Source: Streptomyces sp. NBC_00190 (lineage in GTDB: Bacteria > Actinomycetota > Actinomycetes > Streptomycetales > Streptomycetaceae). From it: DNA of 64,000 bases. The notes beneath the pieces are model-generated. The model worked only from the letters and a program-made list of their open reading frames with translations. It did not search any database and was not told the origin of the DNA. Positions 7,903 to 16,100 of the stretch are shown here, piece by piece. Each line of letters starts with the position of its first letter. Position 1 is the stretch's first letter. A program made the position numbers and the translations under genes. The DNA is taken from assembly GCF_036203305.1 (NCBI RefSeq), contig NZ_CP108131.1:5580001-5644000 (forward strand), given 5' to 3'.

Positions 7903-8580
7903 TTGAACAAGGCGCAGCTCGTAGAAGCGATTGCCGACAAGCTGGGCGGCCGTCAGCAGGCCGCGGACGCTGTCGACGCGGTACTGGACGCCATCGTCCG
8001 CGCTACCGTCGCGGGCGACCGGGTCTCGGTCACGGGCTTCGGCTCGTTCGAGAAGGTCGACCGTCCGGCCCGTTATGCCCGCAACCCGCAGACCGGAGAG
8101 CGCGTCCGGGTCAAGAAGACCTCGGTGCCCCGCTTCCGTGCGGGCCAGGGGTTCAAGGACCTGGTCAGCGGCACCAAGAAGCTGCCCAAGGGCGGCGAGG
8201 TGTCGGTGAAGAAGGCGCCCAAGGGAAGCCTCACCGGTGGTGCTTCCGCGACGGTCAAGAAGGCCGCCGCGAAGAAGGCCACCACCGCCAAGAGGGCGGC
8301 GGCGAAGACCACGGTCGCGAAGAAGGCCGTGGCCAAGAAGACCACCGCGACCGCCAAGAAGGCGGCGGTGAAGAGCACGGCCACCGCGAAGAAGGCGACG
8401 GCCACGGCGAAGAAGGCAGCGGCCGCCAAGAAGGCCGCCCCGGCGGCGAAGAAGACCACCGCCGCCGCGAAGAAGACCGCTCCGGCGGCCAAGAAGGCCA
8501 CCGCAGCGACGAAGGCGCCCGCCAAGAAGACGGCGACGCGCAAGGCCACCGCGAAGAAGACCACCGCCCGCAAGAAGTAA
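7903..8580 (+). CDS. hupS: HU-family nucleoid protein HupS with histone H1-like tail
   Basis: A two-part nucleoid protein of about 225 residues. Residues 1-90 are a classical HU domain (NKAQLVEAIADKLGG; GFGSFEKVDRPARYARNPQTG), which binds and bends DNA as a dimer. The rest is a lysine/alanine-rich tail with repeated AKKA/AAKK units like eukaryotic histone H1. This arrangement is the sporulation-associated HupS of Streptomyces. The start is the TTG at 7903, with GAAGGGGA 5 bases upstream; upstream in-frame starts add residues that do not match HU proteins. The gene has its own promoter and a hairpin after the stop. Confidence 0.93.
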   Translation: MNKAQLVEAIADKLGGRQQAADAVDAVLDAIVRATVAGDRVSVTGFGSFEKVDRPARYARNPQTGERVRVKKTSVPRFRAGQGFKDLVSGTKKLPKGGEVSVKKAPKGSLTGGASATVKKAAAKKATTAKRAAAKTTVAKKAVAKKTTATAKKAAVKSTATAKKATATAKKAAAAKKAAPAAKKTTAAAKKTAPAAKKATAATKAPAKKTATRKATAKKTTARKK

Positions 8581-8600
8581 GGGCACGAGTCACACACGCC

Positions 8601-8632
8601 GGGCCGGTTTCCCCGCCGGGGGAAGTCGGCCC
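8601..8632. terminator. Hairpin between hupS and cofC
   Basis: GGGCCG (8601-8606) and TTCCCC (8609-8614) pair with GGGGAA (8619-8624) and CGGCCC (8627-8632). It lies between convergent genes and could act in both directions. Confidence 0.6.
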
Positions 8633-8650
8633 GCGGTGCGTCGTGGCAGG

Positions 8651-8854
8651 TCAGAAGGTCTGCAGCGTGACCAGGGTGATCCGCAGGTCCGTGCCCTCGC
8701 CGTCCGTCTCGATCCGCACCCGCTGCCCGGGCCGCAGCAGCCGCAGGCCGCCCGCGTCGAAGGCCGGGGCCTCGAAGGGCACCGGGGTGCCGTCGTCCAG
8801 CAGCACACTGCCGCTGCGGGTCTGGGAGTCGTACGTGTACGCGGTCGCCTGCAT
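8651..8854 (-). CDS. Possible separate small protein within the cofC frame (67 aa)
   Basis: An alternative reading of the cofC 3' end. From the ATG at 8854 it encodes 67 residues (MQATAYTYDSQTRSG to LVTLQTF) with the alternating hydrophobic pattern of a small beta-barrel. No Shine-Dalgarno is present, but TACAGT lies 6 bases upstream on this strand, the spacing of a -10 box for a leaderless mRNA starting at the A of the ATG. It may be translated on its own, as part of CofC, or both. I do not assign a function. Confidence 0.45.
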   Translation of the reverse strand: MQATAYTYDSQTRSGSVLLDDGTPVPFEAPAFDAGGLRLLRPGQRVRIETDGEGTDLRITLVTLQTF

Positions 8855-9514
8855 ACCGGCACTGTATCGGGCCGTGTGAGGCCCCACACCGAGGACGAGC
8901 GCCGCCCGCAGATCCCGCGCCGTGTCCACGTCCCGGCGCACGCTGTCCACTCCCGACAGGGCGATTTCCACCGCTCCCGAAGCCGAATGCCTGGCCCGCG
9001 AGGGACCGCCGAACGAGGGTGTCAATTCCACTTCCGGAGCAGCGGAAAGCAACGTAGTACCGATTCCGGCCGCATCCGCCAGAAATGCCCGGGGAAATGC
9101 CGAGGCGGTTTCGAGCACGCGTAGCAATTCGGGCGGCCGCAGTGCCGGCAGATCGGCGTTCATCGCGGCCACGGCCGCCCCGGGCCGGCCCGCCCGTATC
9201 GCCCGCGCCCCGTGGGCCAGCGCCGCGTTGAGCCCGGCCCCCGGGGTGTCCGCGACGATCCGCGCGCCGAGGCGGGCCAGTTCCGCACCGGCCTCGGCGT
9301 CGTCCGTGACGACCACCACATCCGCGACCGCGGCGCAGGCCAGCGCCCCCGCCACGGTGTCCTGGGCGAAGGCGAGCGCGAGCCCCGGGCGGGACCCGCC
9401 GACGTCCGCCGCGAGACGGCTCTTGGCCACCGCCAGAGGCTTCAGCGGGACCACCAGGCTCCAGACGGCGTTCGTGACCGACCCCTTCCCTCCGGTGAGC
9501 TCCGGCACAACCAC
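8651..9514 (-). CDS. cofC: 2-Phospho-L-lactate guanylyltransferase (CofC) fused to a small C-terminal domain
   Basis: The N-terminal ~220 residues match CofC/FbiD, which activates a phospho-C3 acid with GTP during coenzyme F420 biosynthesis. Visible motifs are the substrate loop VVPLKPLAVAKSRL and VVVTDDAEAG; the normal C-terminus of the family falls at VLGVGPHTA. Here no stop follows: the frame continues through ARYSAG into a separate-looking 67-residue module beginning MQATAYTYDSQTRSG. That module has a beta-barrel, cold-shock-like composition and could be its own gene starting at 8854. The start is the GTG at 9514, with a weak ribosome binding site. CofC identity is firm; whether the product is a true fusion is uncertain. 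Confidence 0.8.
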   Translation of the reverse strand: MVVPELTGGKGSVTNAVWSLVVPLKPLAVAKSRLAADVGGSRPGLALAFAQDTVAGALACAAVADVVVVTDDAEAGAELARLGARIVADTPGAGLNAALAHGARAIRAGRPGAAVAAMNADLPALRPPELLRVLETASAFPRAFLADAAGIGTTLLSAAPEVELTPSFGGPSRARHSASGAVEIALSGVDSVRRDVDTARDLRAALVLGVGPHTARYSAGMQATAYTYDSQTRSGSVLLDDGTPVPFEAPAFDAGGLRLLRPGQRVRIETDGEGTDLRITLVTLQTF

Positions 9515-9658
9515 GGCCCATGGTCAGGTCATGGCCGGGTCATGTGTCGGCCCATTGTCCCCTCCGCCCTGGCGGCCCGGGGGCCCGGCGGGGTGAGCGG
9601 GGCGTACGGTGTTCTCGACAGAGACCGGGCCCGGGGCGACACTTGTCCGGCCGACGAG

Positions 9659-9700
9659 GTGCCCAAGCTCCCCCAGTCACCGCTGGGAGGTGCCCCCACC
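9659..9700. repeat. GC-rich imperfect palindrome (Streptomyces REP-like element)
   Basis: CTCCCCCAG and CTGGGAGG flank a six-base centre, with GTGCCC-type flanks on both sides. Short elements of this composition recur between Streptomyces genes; related sequences occur in this window at 12683-12709 and inside nsdA at 37731-37762. Confidence 0.55.
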
Positions 9701-9726
9701 CACCGGTCATGAGGAAAGGTGTCCGA

Positions 9727-10479
9727 GTGTCCCGCCGCAGAATCGGCTTCTGGTACCGCCTGGCGGCGGTCATCGCAAAACCGCCGCTGGTAGTGCTCTT
9801 CAAGCGGGACTGGCGGGGAATGGAGCACATTCCGGCCGAGGGCGGATTTATCACCGCCGTCAATCACAACTCGTATCTGGACCCGCTCTCCTACGCGCAC
9901 TTCCAGTACAACACCGGCCGGGTGCCCCGATTGCTCGCCAAGGCGGCCCTCTTCAAGGTCCCCATTGTCGGCGCGATCCTGCACGGCAGCGGGCAGATCC
10001 CCGTCTACCGGGAGAGCACCAACGCCCTGGACGCATTCCGGGCCGCGGTGGACGCCATCGAGCGCGGCGAATGCGTGGCCTTTTACCCGGAGGGCACTCT
10101 CACCCGCGATCCCGACATGTGGCCGATGGCCGGCAAGACCGGCGCCGCCCGCGTCGCGCTGATCACCAGGGCTCCCGTCATTCCGGTGGCCCAGTGGGGC
10201 GCGAATCTCGCCATGCCGCCCTACGCGCAGGAGAACAAGGTCCAGCTCTTCCCGCGCAAGACCCTCCAGGTGCTGGCCGGACCGCCCGTCGACCTTTCCG
10301 CCTTCTACGACCGGGAACCCACCCCGGAAGTGCTCAAGGAGGTCACCGAGGCCATCATGGCGGCCATCACCGCGCTGCTGGAGGAGGTGCGGGGAGAGAC
10401 CGCGCCCGGGCAGCCGTACGACCATCGCAAGGCCAGGGCGGAACAGCGGCGCAAAGCCGCGGGGGAGGGCAAGAAGTGA
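9727..10479 (+). CDS. plsC: 1-Acyl-sn-glycerol-3-phosphate acyltransferase family protein
   Basis: A 250-residue PlsC-type acyltransferase that adds the second acyl chain to lysophosphatidic acid at the membrane. The catalytic motif NHNSYLD is the HxxxxD box, and FYPEGTLTRDP is the substrate-binding EGT motif. The GTG at 9727 has GAGGAAAGG 7 bases upstream and is preferred over the ATG at 9709. Its stop overlaps the gpsA start (GTGA), so the two phospholipid genes are translationally coupled. The gene symbol is by family; the true substrate could be another lysolipid. Confidence 0.88.
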   Translation: MSRRRIGFWYRLAAVIAKPPLVVLFKRDWRGMEHIPAEGGFITAVNHNSYLDPLSYAHFQYNTGRVPRLLAKAALFKVPIVGAILHGSGQIPVYRESTNALDAFRAAVDAIERGECVAFYPEGTLTRDPDMWPMAGKTGAARVALITRAPVIPVAQWGANLAMPPYAQENKVQLFPRKTLQVLAGPPVDLSAFYDREPTPEVLKEVTEAIMAAITALLEEVRGETAPGQPYDHRKARAEQRRKAAGEGKK

Positions 10480-11486
10480 CACATCCCGTGAAGGCAGCCG
10501 TATTCGGAACCGGCTCCTGGGGCACGGCCTTCGGCATGGTGCTCGCCGACGCAGGCTGTGAGGTGACCCTGTGGGGCCGCCGCCAGGAGCTCGCCGACGC
10601 CGTCAACACCGGCCGGACCAACCCCGACTACCTCCCGGGGATCGAACTCCCCGAGAACCTCCGCGCCACCACCGACCCGGCCGAAGCCGCGCGCGGCGCC
10701 GACTTCACCGTCCTCGCCGTCCCCTCCCAGACCCTGCGCGGCAACCTCGCCGAATGGGCGCCGCTGCTGGCCCCCGACACCGTGCTCGTCTCCCTGATGA
10801 AGGGCATCGAACTCGGCACCGCCAAGCGGATGAGCGAGGTCATCGAAGAGGTGGCCAAGGTTCCGCCGGCGCGCGTCGCCGTCGTCACCGGCCCCAACCT
10901 GGCCCGTGAGATCGCCGCCCGGCAGCCCGCCGCCTCGGTCGTCGCCTGCGTGGACGAGGCCGTGGCCCAGCGCCTCCAGGCCGCTTGCCACACCCCGTAC
11001 TTCCGCCCGTACACCAACACCGACGTCGTCGGCTGCGAGCTCGGCGGCGCCGTCAAGAACGTCATCGGCCTCGCCGTCGGCATCGCGGACGGCATGGGCC
11101 TGGGCGACAACACCAAGGGCTCGCTCATCACCCGCGGCCTCGCCGAAACGACCCGGCTGGGCCTGGCGATGGGCGCCGACCCGCTCACCTTCTCCGGCCT
11201 CGCGGGCCTCGGCGACCTGGTCGCCACCTGCTCCTCGCCGCTCTCCCGGAACCACACCTTCGGCACCAACCTCGGCCGCGGGATGACCCTGGAGGAGACC
11301 ATCGCGGTCACCAAGCAGACCGCCGAGGGAGTCAAGTCCTGCCAGTCCGTGGCCGATCTCGCCCACCGGTACGGAGTGGACATGCCGATCACCGAGACGG
11401 TCGTGGACATCGTCCACCACGGCAAGCCGACCCTGGTCGCGCTGAAGGAACTGATGGGGCGCAGCGCCAAACCGGAACGCCGCTGA
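10476..11486 (+). CDS. gpsA: Glycerol-3-phosphate dehydrogenase [NAD(P)+]
   Basis: Makes sn-glycerol-3-phosphate from dihydroxyacetone phosphate, the backbone for the acyltransferase encoded just upstream. It has 336 residues. The Rossmann motif AVFGTGSWGTAF lies at the N-terminus, MKGIE and GPNLAREIA follow, and the catalytic lysine is in GGAVKNVIGLA. The start is the GTG at 10476, overlapping the plsC stop by four bases. Confidence 0.96.
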   Translation: MTHPVKAAVFGTGSWGTAFGMVLADAGCEVTLWGRRQELADAVNTGRTNPDYLPGIELPENLRATTDPAEAARGADFTVLAVPSQTLRGNLAEWAPLLAPDTVLVSLMKGIELGTAKRMSEVIEEVAKVPPARVAVVTGPNLAREIAARQPAASVVACVDEAVAQRLQAACHTPYFRPYTNTDVVGCELGGAVKNVIGLAVGIADGMGLGDNTKGSLITRGLAETTRLGLAMGADPLTFSGLAGLGDLVATCSSPLSRNHTFGTNLGRGMTLEETIAVTKQTAEGVKSCQSVADLAHRYGVDMPITETVVDIVHHGKPTLVALKELMGRSAKPERR

Positions 11487-11525
11487 CTCCATTCCGGACG
11501 TCTGAGCGGGTACCCTCGTGGCGAT

Positions 11526-12683
11526 ATGAGCAGCGAGAACCTCCCCCAGACCCCTGAGCAGCAGGGCCGCAAGCCCCGCGTGGCCGTCGTGTTCGGCGGC
11601 CGCAGCTCGGAACACGCCATCTCGGTCGTCACGGCGGGCGCGGTGCTGCGCTCCATCGACCGCTCCAAGTACGAGGTGCTGCCCATCGGCATCACCACGG
11701 ACGGCCGGTGGGCACTGACCGCCGACGAGCCCGCGCGGATGGCCATCGCCGACCGCAAGCTCCCGAGTGTCGAGGAGCTGGCCGACTCCGAGGACGGCGC
11801 CGTCGTGCTCTCGGTCGACCCCGCCAGCCGCGAGGTCGTCTACACCGAGCCGGGTGCCGTCCCCAAGGCCCTGGGCGAGGTCGACGTCGTCTTCCCCGTA
11901 CTGCACGGCCCGTACGGCGAGGACGGCACCCTGCAGGGCCTCCTGGAGCTCTCCGGCGTCCCGTACGTCGGCTCGGGCGTCCTCGCCTCGGCCGTCGGCC
12001 AGGACAAGGACTACATGAAGCGGGTGTTCACGTCCTTCGGGCTGCGCGTCGGCCCGTACGTGACCATCCGCCCCCGCGAATGGGAAGCCGACCGGGACGC
12101 CGCCGAGGCGAAGATCATGGACTTCGCCGCCGAGCACGGCTGGCCCCTGTTCATCAAGCCCGCCCGGGCCGGATCCTCCATCGGCATCACCAAGGTCGAC
12201 GACGCCTCCGGGCTGGACGAGGCGATCCGCGAGGCCCGCCGCCACGACCCGAAGATCATCGTGGAGGCGCTGCTGCGCGGCCGCGAGATCGAGTGCGGCG
12301 TCCTGGAGTTCGAGGACGGTCCGCGCGCGAGCGCGCCCGCCGAGATCCCGCCGGTCTCCAGCCACGACTTCTACGACTTCGAGGCGAAGTACATCGACTC
12401 CGCCTCCGGGATCGTGCCCGCCCCGCTCACCCCGGAGCAGACCGCCGAGGTGCAGCGGCTCGCGATCGAGGCCTTCGAGGCCGCGTCCTGCGAGGGTCTG
12501 GTACGCGCCGACTTCTTCCTCACCGAGGACGGCGAGTTCGTCATCAACGAGATCAACACGATGCCGGGCTTCACCCCGATCTCCATGTACCCGCGGATGT
12601 GGCAGGAGTCGGGCATCGAGTACCAGGAACTCGTGGACCTCCTGATCCAGGCAGCCCTGCGCCGCTCCACCGGCCTGCGCTAG
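11526..12683 (+). CDS. ddlA: D-alanine--D-alanine ligase
   Basis: Joins two D-alanines for the peptidoglycan stem peptide. The 385-residue protein has the family N-terminus VAVVFGGRSSEHAISV, the glycine-rich HGPYGEDGT loop, ATP-grasp segments around FIKPARAGSSIGITKV, and the Mg-binding ending INEINTMPGFTPISMYP. The gene is 39 bases after gpsA and likely in the same operon, linking phospholipid and wall precursor supply. A repeat element and a terminator follow the stop. Confidence 0.96.
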   Translation: MSSENLPQTPEQQGRKPRVAVVFGGRSSEHAISVVTAGAVLRSIDRSKYEVLPIGITTDGRWALTADEPARMAIADRKLPSVEELADSEDGAVVLSVDPASREVVYTEPGAVPKALGEVDVVFPVLHGPYGEDGTLQGLLELSGVPYVGSGVLASAVGQDKDYMKRVFTSFGLRVGPYVTIRPREWEADRDAAEAKIMDFAAEHGWPLFIKPARAGSSIGITKVDDASGLDEAIREARRHDPKIIVEALLRGREIECGVLEFEDGPRASAPAEIPPVSSHDFYDFEAKYIDSASGIVPAPLTPEQTAEVQRLAIEAFEAASCEGLVRADFFLTEDGEFVINEINTMPGFTPISMYPRMWQESGIEYQELVDLLIQAALRRSTGLR

Positions 12684-12709
12684 CCTCCCCCAGACTCCGT
12701 CCGGGGGGA
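12683..12709. repeat. GC-rich imperfect palindrome (REP-like) after ddlA
   Basis: CTCCCCCAG and CCGGGGGGACC flank ACTCCGT. The left half shares CTCCCCCAG with the element at 9659-9700. It begins at the last base of the ddlA stop codon. Confidence 0.55.
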
Positions 12710-12734
12710 CCTCCAGGGACCCGAACAGCCGCCC

Positions 12735-12772
12735 GCCCGCCGAGCCGCCTTCAAAAGCACGGTTCGGCGGGC
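12735..12772. terminator. Terminator between convergent ddlA and the DUF3515 gene
   Basis: A 13-bp stem (12735-12747 with 12760-12772, one G-U pair) around a 12-base A-rich loop, placed between two converging genes. Confidence 0.7.
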
Positions 12773-12782
12773 GGCGGTGTGC

Positions 12783-13295
12783 TCAGTAGGACGAGATGCC
12801 CTCGGGCACGGTCTTGGCGATGACGTCGGACAGCCCGACCAGCATCCCCGCGTCCGTGGCGTGCTCCCTGTCGACCCGGACTTCCGTGTACGCCTTCCGC
12901 ATCCCGGTGGTGAACCGGAATTCGCCACCCGGGAGCTTCTCCAGCAGCCAGGCCACGTCGTTCACGTGGACGCCTTCCTGCTTCGGATCAGCCATCTTGG
13001 GGGGCTTGGGGATACCGCACCGCAGTACGATCGCCGAGCCGCCCCACGCGGCGGTCAGACCGGACTCCGGCTCGGTCGGGGTCCGCGCCAGGCCGGCCAC
13101 CGTCTCCGGGAGCTCCTTGTGTAGCGCTGCACAGAACCCCGCGATGTCGGCGGGCGGCGTGGACGGCGGATCGACCCGGGCCTGCGAATCGCCCGGGGAA
13201 CACGCCGCGAGGGCCAGCAAGGCCGACACGGCGGGCACGGCAGACAGGGCCGACGAAACACGGACACGGCGGGGCCGGCGGTGGTGGGACATCAC
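12783..13295 (-). CDS. DUF3515-family lipoprotein
   Basis: A 170-residue predicted lipoprotein. A basic N-terminus (HHRRPRRVRV) and a hydrophobic segment end in the lipobox LALAAC with C32, so the mature protein should be lipid-anchored on the outer face of the membrane. The mature part matches the actinobacterial DUF3515 family by its composition and length; its function is unknown. Two adjacent ATG codons (13295 and 13292) are possible starts. It converges on ddlA, and the AsnC-type gene lies just upstream on the same strand. Confidence 0.75.
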   Translation of the reverse strand: MMSHHRRPRRVRVSSALSAVPAVSALLALAACSPGDSQARVDPPSTPPADIAGFCAALHKELPETVAGLARTPTEPESGLTAAWGGSAIVLRCGIPKPPKMADPKQEGVHVNDVAWLLEKLPGGEFRFTTGMRKAYTEVRVDREHATDAGMLVGLSDVIAKTVPEGISSY

Positions 13296-13315
13296 CGGCC
13301 AAGAGTAGACGGGGG

Positions 13316-13549
13316 CTACAGATGGACCACCGGGCAGGTCAAGGTGCGGGTGATCCCCTCCACCTGCTGGACCTTGGCCACGACCATGCGGCCGAGTTCG
13401 TCCACGGTGTCGGCCTGGGCACGCACGATCACGTCGTACGGGCCCGTCACGTCCTCGGCCTGGATCACCCCCGCGATCTGGCCGATGGACTCGGCGACGA
13501 ACGACGCCTTGCCCACTTCGGTCTGGATAAGGATGTACGCCTGTACCAC
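13316..13549 (-). CDS. Lrp/AsnC-type ligand-binding (RAM) domain protein
   Basis: A 77-residue stand-alone effector domain of the Lrp/AsnC family without a DNA-binding domain (VQAYILIQTEVGKA; GPYDVIVRAQA). Such proteins bind amino acids or assemble with full-length Lrp-type regulators. The GTG start at 13549 has GGAGG 5 bases upstream, which settles the start; longer readings add low-complexity sequence. The gene is 20 bases upstream of the lipoprotein gene and divergent from thiL. Confidence 0.85.
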   Translation of the reverse strand: MVQAYILIQTEVGKASFVAESIGQIAGVIQAEDVTGPYDVIVRAQADTVDELGRMVVAKVQQVEGITRTLTCPVVHL

Positions 13550-13794
13550 GGAACCTCCAGGGCGGCCACGAGGATCATTTCCCCTAACCTTCGGATGGGC
13601 CCCACACGATCGCAAGGGCCGGGGGAAGAAGGGACGCCACGGTACCGCGTCGCCGTGCGCCGCGGGGAGACCTGCGGGCCCGGCGCCACGCACAGCGGGG
13701 CGTACGGAGAGCAGAAGTTGACGTATCTGTTGACGGTACCCAGAGCTGTGACGGCTCGCGACCGCAAGCGGACTGGGCAAGAAGGGGCACAGCG

Positions 13795-14778
13795 ATGAAG
13801 GGCACTGTGGGCGAGCTGGGGGAGTTCGGGCTCATTCGGGAGCTCACCTCACGGCTCACCACCACCCCGGCGGTCCGGCTCGGTCCGGGCGACGACGCCG
13901 CGGTGGTGTCGGCCCCCGACCGGCGGGTCGTGGCGAGCACCGACATCCTGCTGGAGGGCAGGCACTTCCGGCGCGACTGGTCCACCGCCTACGACGTCGG
14001 CCGCAAGGCCGCCGCCCAGAACCTCGCCGACATCGCGGCCATGGGCGCGGTGCCGACCGCACTGCTGCTCGGCCTCGTCGTCCCGGCCGAACTCCCGGTC
14101 ACGTGGCCCACCGAGCTGATGGACGGCATCCGCGACGAGTGCCAGGTCGCCGGCGCGGCCGTGGTCGGTGGCGACGTCGTACGCGGCGACACCATCACCG
14201 TCGCCATCACCGCCCTCGGTGACCTGCGCAACCACGAGCCCGTCCTGCGCTCCGGCGCCCAGCCCGGCGACGTCGTCGCCGTCACCGGCTGGCTGGGCTG
14301 GTCCGCGGCGGGCTTCGCCGTGCTCTCGCGCGGCTTCCGCTCCCCGCGGGCCTTCGTGGAGGCCCACCGGCGGCCCGAGCCGCCGTACCACGCGGGCCCC
14401 GCGGCCGCCGGGCTCGGCGCCACCGCCATGACCGACGTCAGCGACGGCCTCATCGCCGACCTCGGTCACATCGCCGAGGCCAGCAAGGTACGGATCGACC
14501 TGCGCTCGGCGGCCGTCGACATCCCGACCCAGATGCACGACATCGGGCAGGCCGTCGGCGTGGACCCGCTGCAGTGGGTGCTCACCGGGGGAGAGGACCA
14601 CGCGATCGTGGCCACCTTCCCGCCGGACGTGAAGCTCCCCGCCCGCTGGAAGGTCATCGGGGAGGTGCTGAACCGCTCCGCGCTGCCCCAGGTGACCGTG
14701 GACGGCGCCCCGTGGACCAGCACCGGCGGCTGGGACCATTTCGGAGCCGACCCGGCCGCCGAGGACGGCGCGCTGTGA
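13795..14778 (+). CDS. thiL: Thiamine-monophosphate kinase
   Basis: Phosphorylates thiamine monophosphate to the active cofactor thiamine diphosphate. It has 327 residues of the PurM/ThiL fold, with GPGDDAAVV near the N-terminus, the Mg-binding stretch [25 protein letters not shown], and [16 protein letters not shown] precedes the ATG. The stop overlaps the thiD start (GTGA). No TPP riboswitch is visible upstream. Confidence 0.95.
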   Translation: MKGTVGELGEFGLIRELTSRLTTTPAVRLGPGDDAAVVSAPDRRVVASTDILLEGRHFRRDWSTAYDVGRKAAAQNLADIAAMGAVPTALLLGLVVPAELPVTWPTELMDGIRDECQVAGAAVVGGDVVRGDTITVAITALGDLRNHEPVLRSGAQPGDVVAVTGWLGWSAAGFAVLSRGFRSPRAFVEAHRRPEPPYHAGPAAAGLGATAMTDVSDGLIADLGHIAEASKVRIDLRSAAVDIPTQMHDIGQAVGVDPLQWVLTGGEDHAIVATFPPDVKLPARWKVIGEVLNRSALPQVTVDGAPWTSTGGWDHFGADPAAEDGAL

Positions 14779-15575
14779 CCAGCGCCCCGCCGCGCTGCCT
14801 GACCGTCGCCGGATCCGACTCCGGCGGCGGCGCGGGCATCCAGGCCGACCTCAAGACCATGCTGGCGCTCGGCGTGCACGGGATGAGCGTGGTGACCGCT
14901 GTGACGGCGCAGAACTCCCTCGGGGTACGAGGAGCCTGGGAGCTGCCCGCCGAGGCTGTGACGGCCCAGTACCGGGCCGTGGTGGAGGACATCGGCGTAC
15001 AGGCAGTGAAGACCGGGATGCTCTCCTCGGCCGTGCTGGTGGAGACGGTGGCCGCGCTGCTGGCCGACACCCCCGCCCCGGTCGTCGTCGACCCCGTGGG
15101 CGTCTCCAAGCACGGGGACGCCCTGCTGGCCGCCTCGGCCCTGGACGCCGTGCGGGGGGACCTGCTCCCGGTGGCCACCGTGGCCACGCCCAACCTGGAC
15201 GAGGTGGCGCAGCTCACGGGCGTGGTCGTGGAGACCGAGGACGACATGCGGCGGGCCGCCGACGCGATCCTCGGCCACGGACCCCGCTGGGCGCTGATCA
15301 AGGGCGGACACCTCGCGGCGCACGGGGGCCAGGCCGTGGACCTGCTGACCGACGGCACCGACGAACGGTGGCTGCGGGCCCCCCGGCACACCAACCCGCA
15401 CACCCACGGCACGGGCTGCACCCTGGCGAGCGCCATCGCGGCCGGCCTGGCGAAGGGACTGTCCGTCCCGCAGGCGGTCACGGCCGCCAAGGAGTACGTC
15501 ACGGGCGCCATCGCAGCCGGTTTCGCACTCGGCCGGGGCATCGGCCCGGTGGATCACGCCTGGCGGTGGCGCTGA
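14775..15575 (+). CDS. thiD: Hydroxymethylpyrimidine/phosphomethylpyrimidine kinase
   Basis: Phosphorylates the pyrimidine precursor of thiamine twice. The 266-residue ribokinase-fold protein starts with [19 protein letters not shown] and ends with the anion-hole motif [15 protein letters not shown]. The start is the GTG at 14775, coupled to thiL. The pair covers pyrimidine activation and the last step of thiamine diphosphate synthesis. Confidence 0.95.
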   Translation: MTSAPPRCLTVAGSDSGGGAGIQADLKTMLALGVHGMSVVTAVTAQNSLGVRGAWELPAEAVTAQYRAVVEDIGVQAVKTGMLSSAVLVETVAALLADTPAPVVVDPVGVSKHGDALLAASALDAVRGDLLPVATVATPNLDEVAQLTGVVVETEDDMRRAADAILGHGPRWALIKGGHLAAHGGQAVDLLTDGTDERWLRAPRHTNPHTHGTGCTLASAIAAGLAKGLSVPQAVTAAKEYVTGAIAAGFALGRGIGPVDHAWRWR

Positions 15576-15600
15576 GCCCCAGCCGGTCCGGGAAAGGCAA

Positions 15601-15631
15601 AAGGCCGGTTCACCAGAGGTGAACCGGCCTT
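15601..15631. terminator. Bidirectional terminator between thiD and rpmB
   Basis: A perfect 14-bp stem (15601-15614 with 15618-15631) around AGA. A-rich sequence before the stem and TTCCTTTTGG after it give a usable tail on both strands. Confidence 0.85.
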
Positions 15632-15672
15632 CCTTTTGGCAACCGAAAAGGGCTGCGCTACGACGTGAGGCG

Positions 15673-15858
15673 TCAGCGCGAGACCTTGCCGGCCTTGATG
15701 CACGAGGTGCAGGCGTTGAGGCGCTTCGGCGTCCCATTGACCACGGCACGGACGCGCTGGATGTTCGGGTTCCAGCGACGCGAGGTGCGGCGGTGCGAGT
15801 GGGAGATGTTGTTGCCGAAGCTCGGCCCCTTGGCGCAAACGTCGCAGTTGGCAGCCAC
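15673..15858 (-). CDS. rpmB: 50S ribosomal protein L28
   Basis: A 61-residue L28. It carries two CxxC pairs, at residues 5-8 (CDVC) and near 50-53 (CTSC), so it is the zinc-binding (C+) form. The GTG start at 15858 has GGAG 6 bases upstream. The leader on this strand contains a nested hairpin. The gene faces thiD and is divergent from the DAK2 gene. Confidence 0.95.
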   Translation of the reverse strand: MAANCDVCAKGPSFGNNISHSHRRTSRRWNPNIQRVRAVVNGTPKRLNACTSCIKAGKVSR

Positions 15859-15872
15859 AGGTCACTCCAAAG

Positions 15873-15926
15873 ACTTCAGATGCAATTACAGTGAATCCGG
15901 CGCACCGGAATCAGAGAGTCTGAAGT
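15873..15926 (-). promoter_or_regulatory. Nested hairpin in the rpmB leader
   Basis: ACTTCAGA (15873-15880) pairs with TCTGAAGT (15919-15926), enclosing a smaller TCCGG/CCGGA stem. It would form in the rpmB 5' leader just before the ribosome binding site; a TATGCT -10 candidate lies further upstream on this strand (15971-15976). Confidence 0.4.
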
Positions 15927-16100
15927 GGTTTGCCGGGGGAATGGCCCGACTCTCGTCGGGCAACCGGAGCAGCATACAACGACTGCGTCCGTCCAAGAAA
16001 ACTACCATGACCGCCGCTGCCCCTGCCCCGCGGTCCGGACGCAGGGGCAGTCCTTGGTTACCCTGCGGTGAACCCCGGCCCGCACAAGGAGGAACGCCCG

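Noticed and set aside
9609-11486. 625-residue frame as an acyltransferase-dehydrogenase fusion
   Set aside because: The N-terminal part is a shifted frame of plsC. The gpsA Rossmann motif and the GTGA junction show two separate genes.
13795-15575. TPP riboswitch for thiL-thiD
   Set aside because: No conserved thi-box sequence is present in the upstream region.
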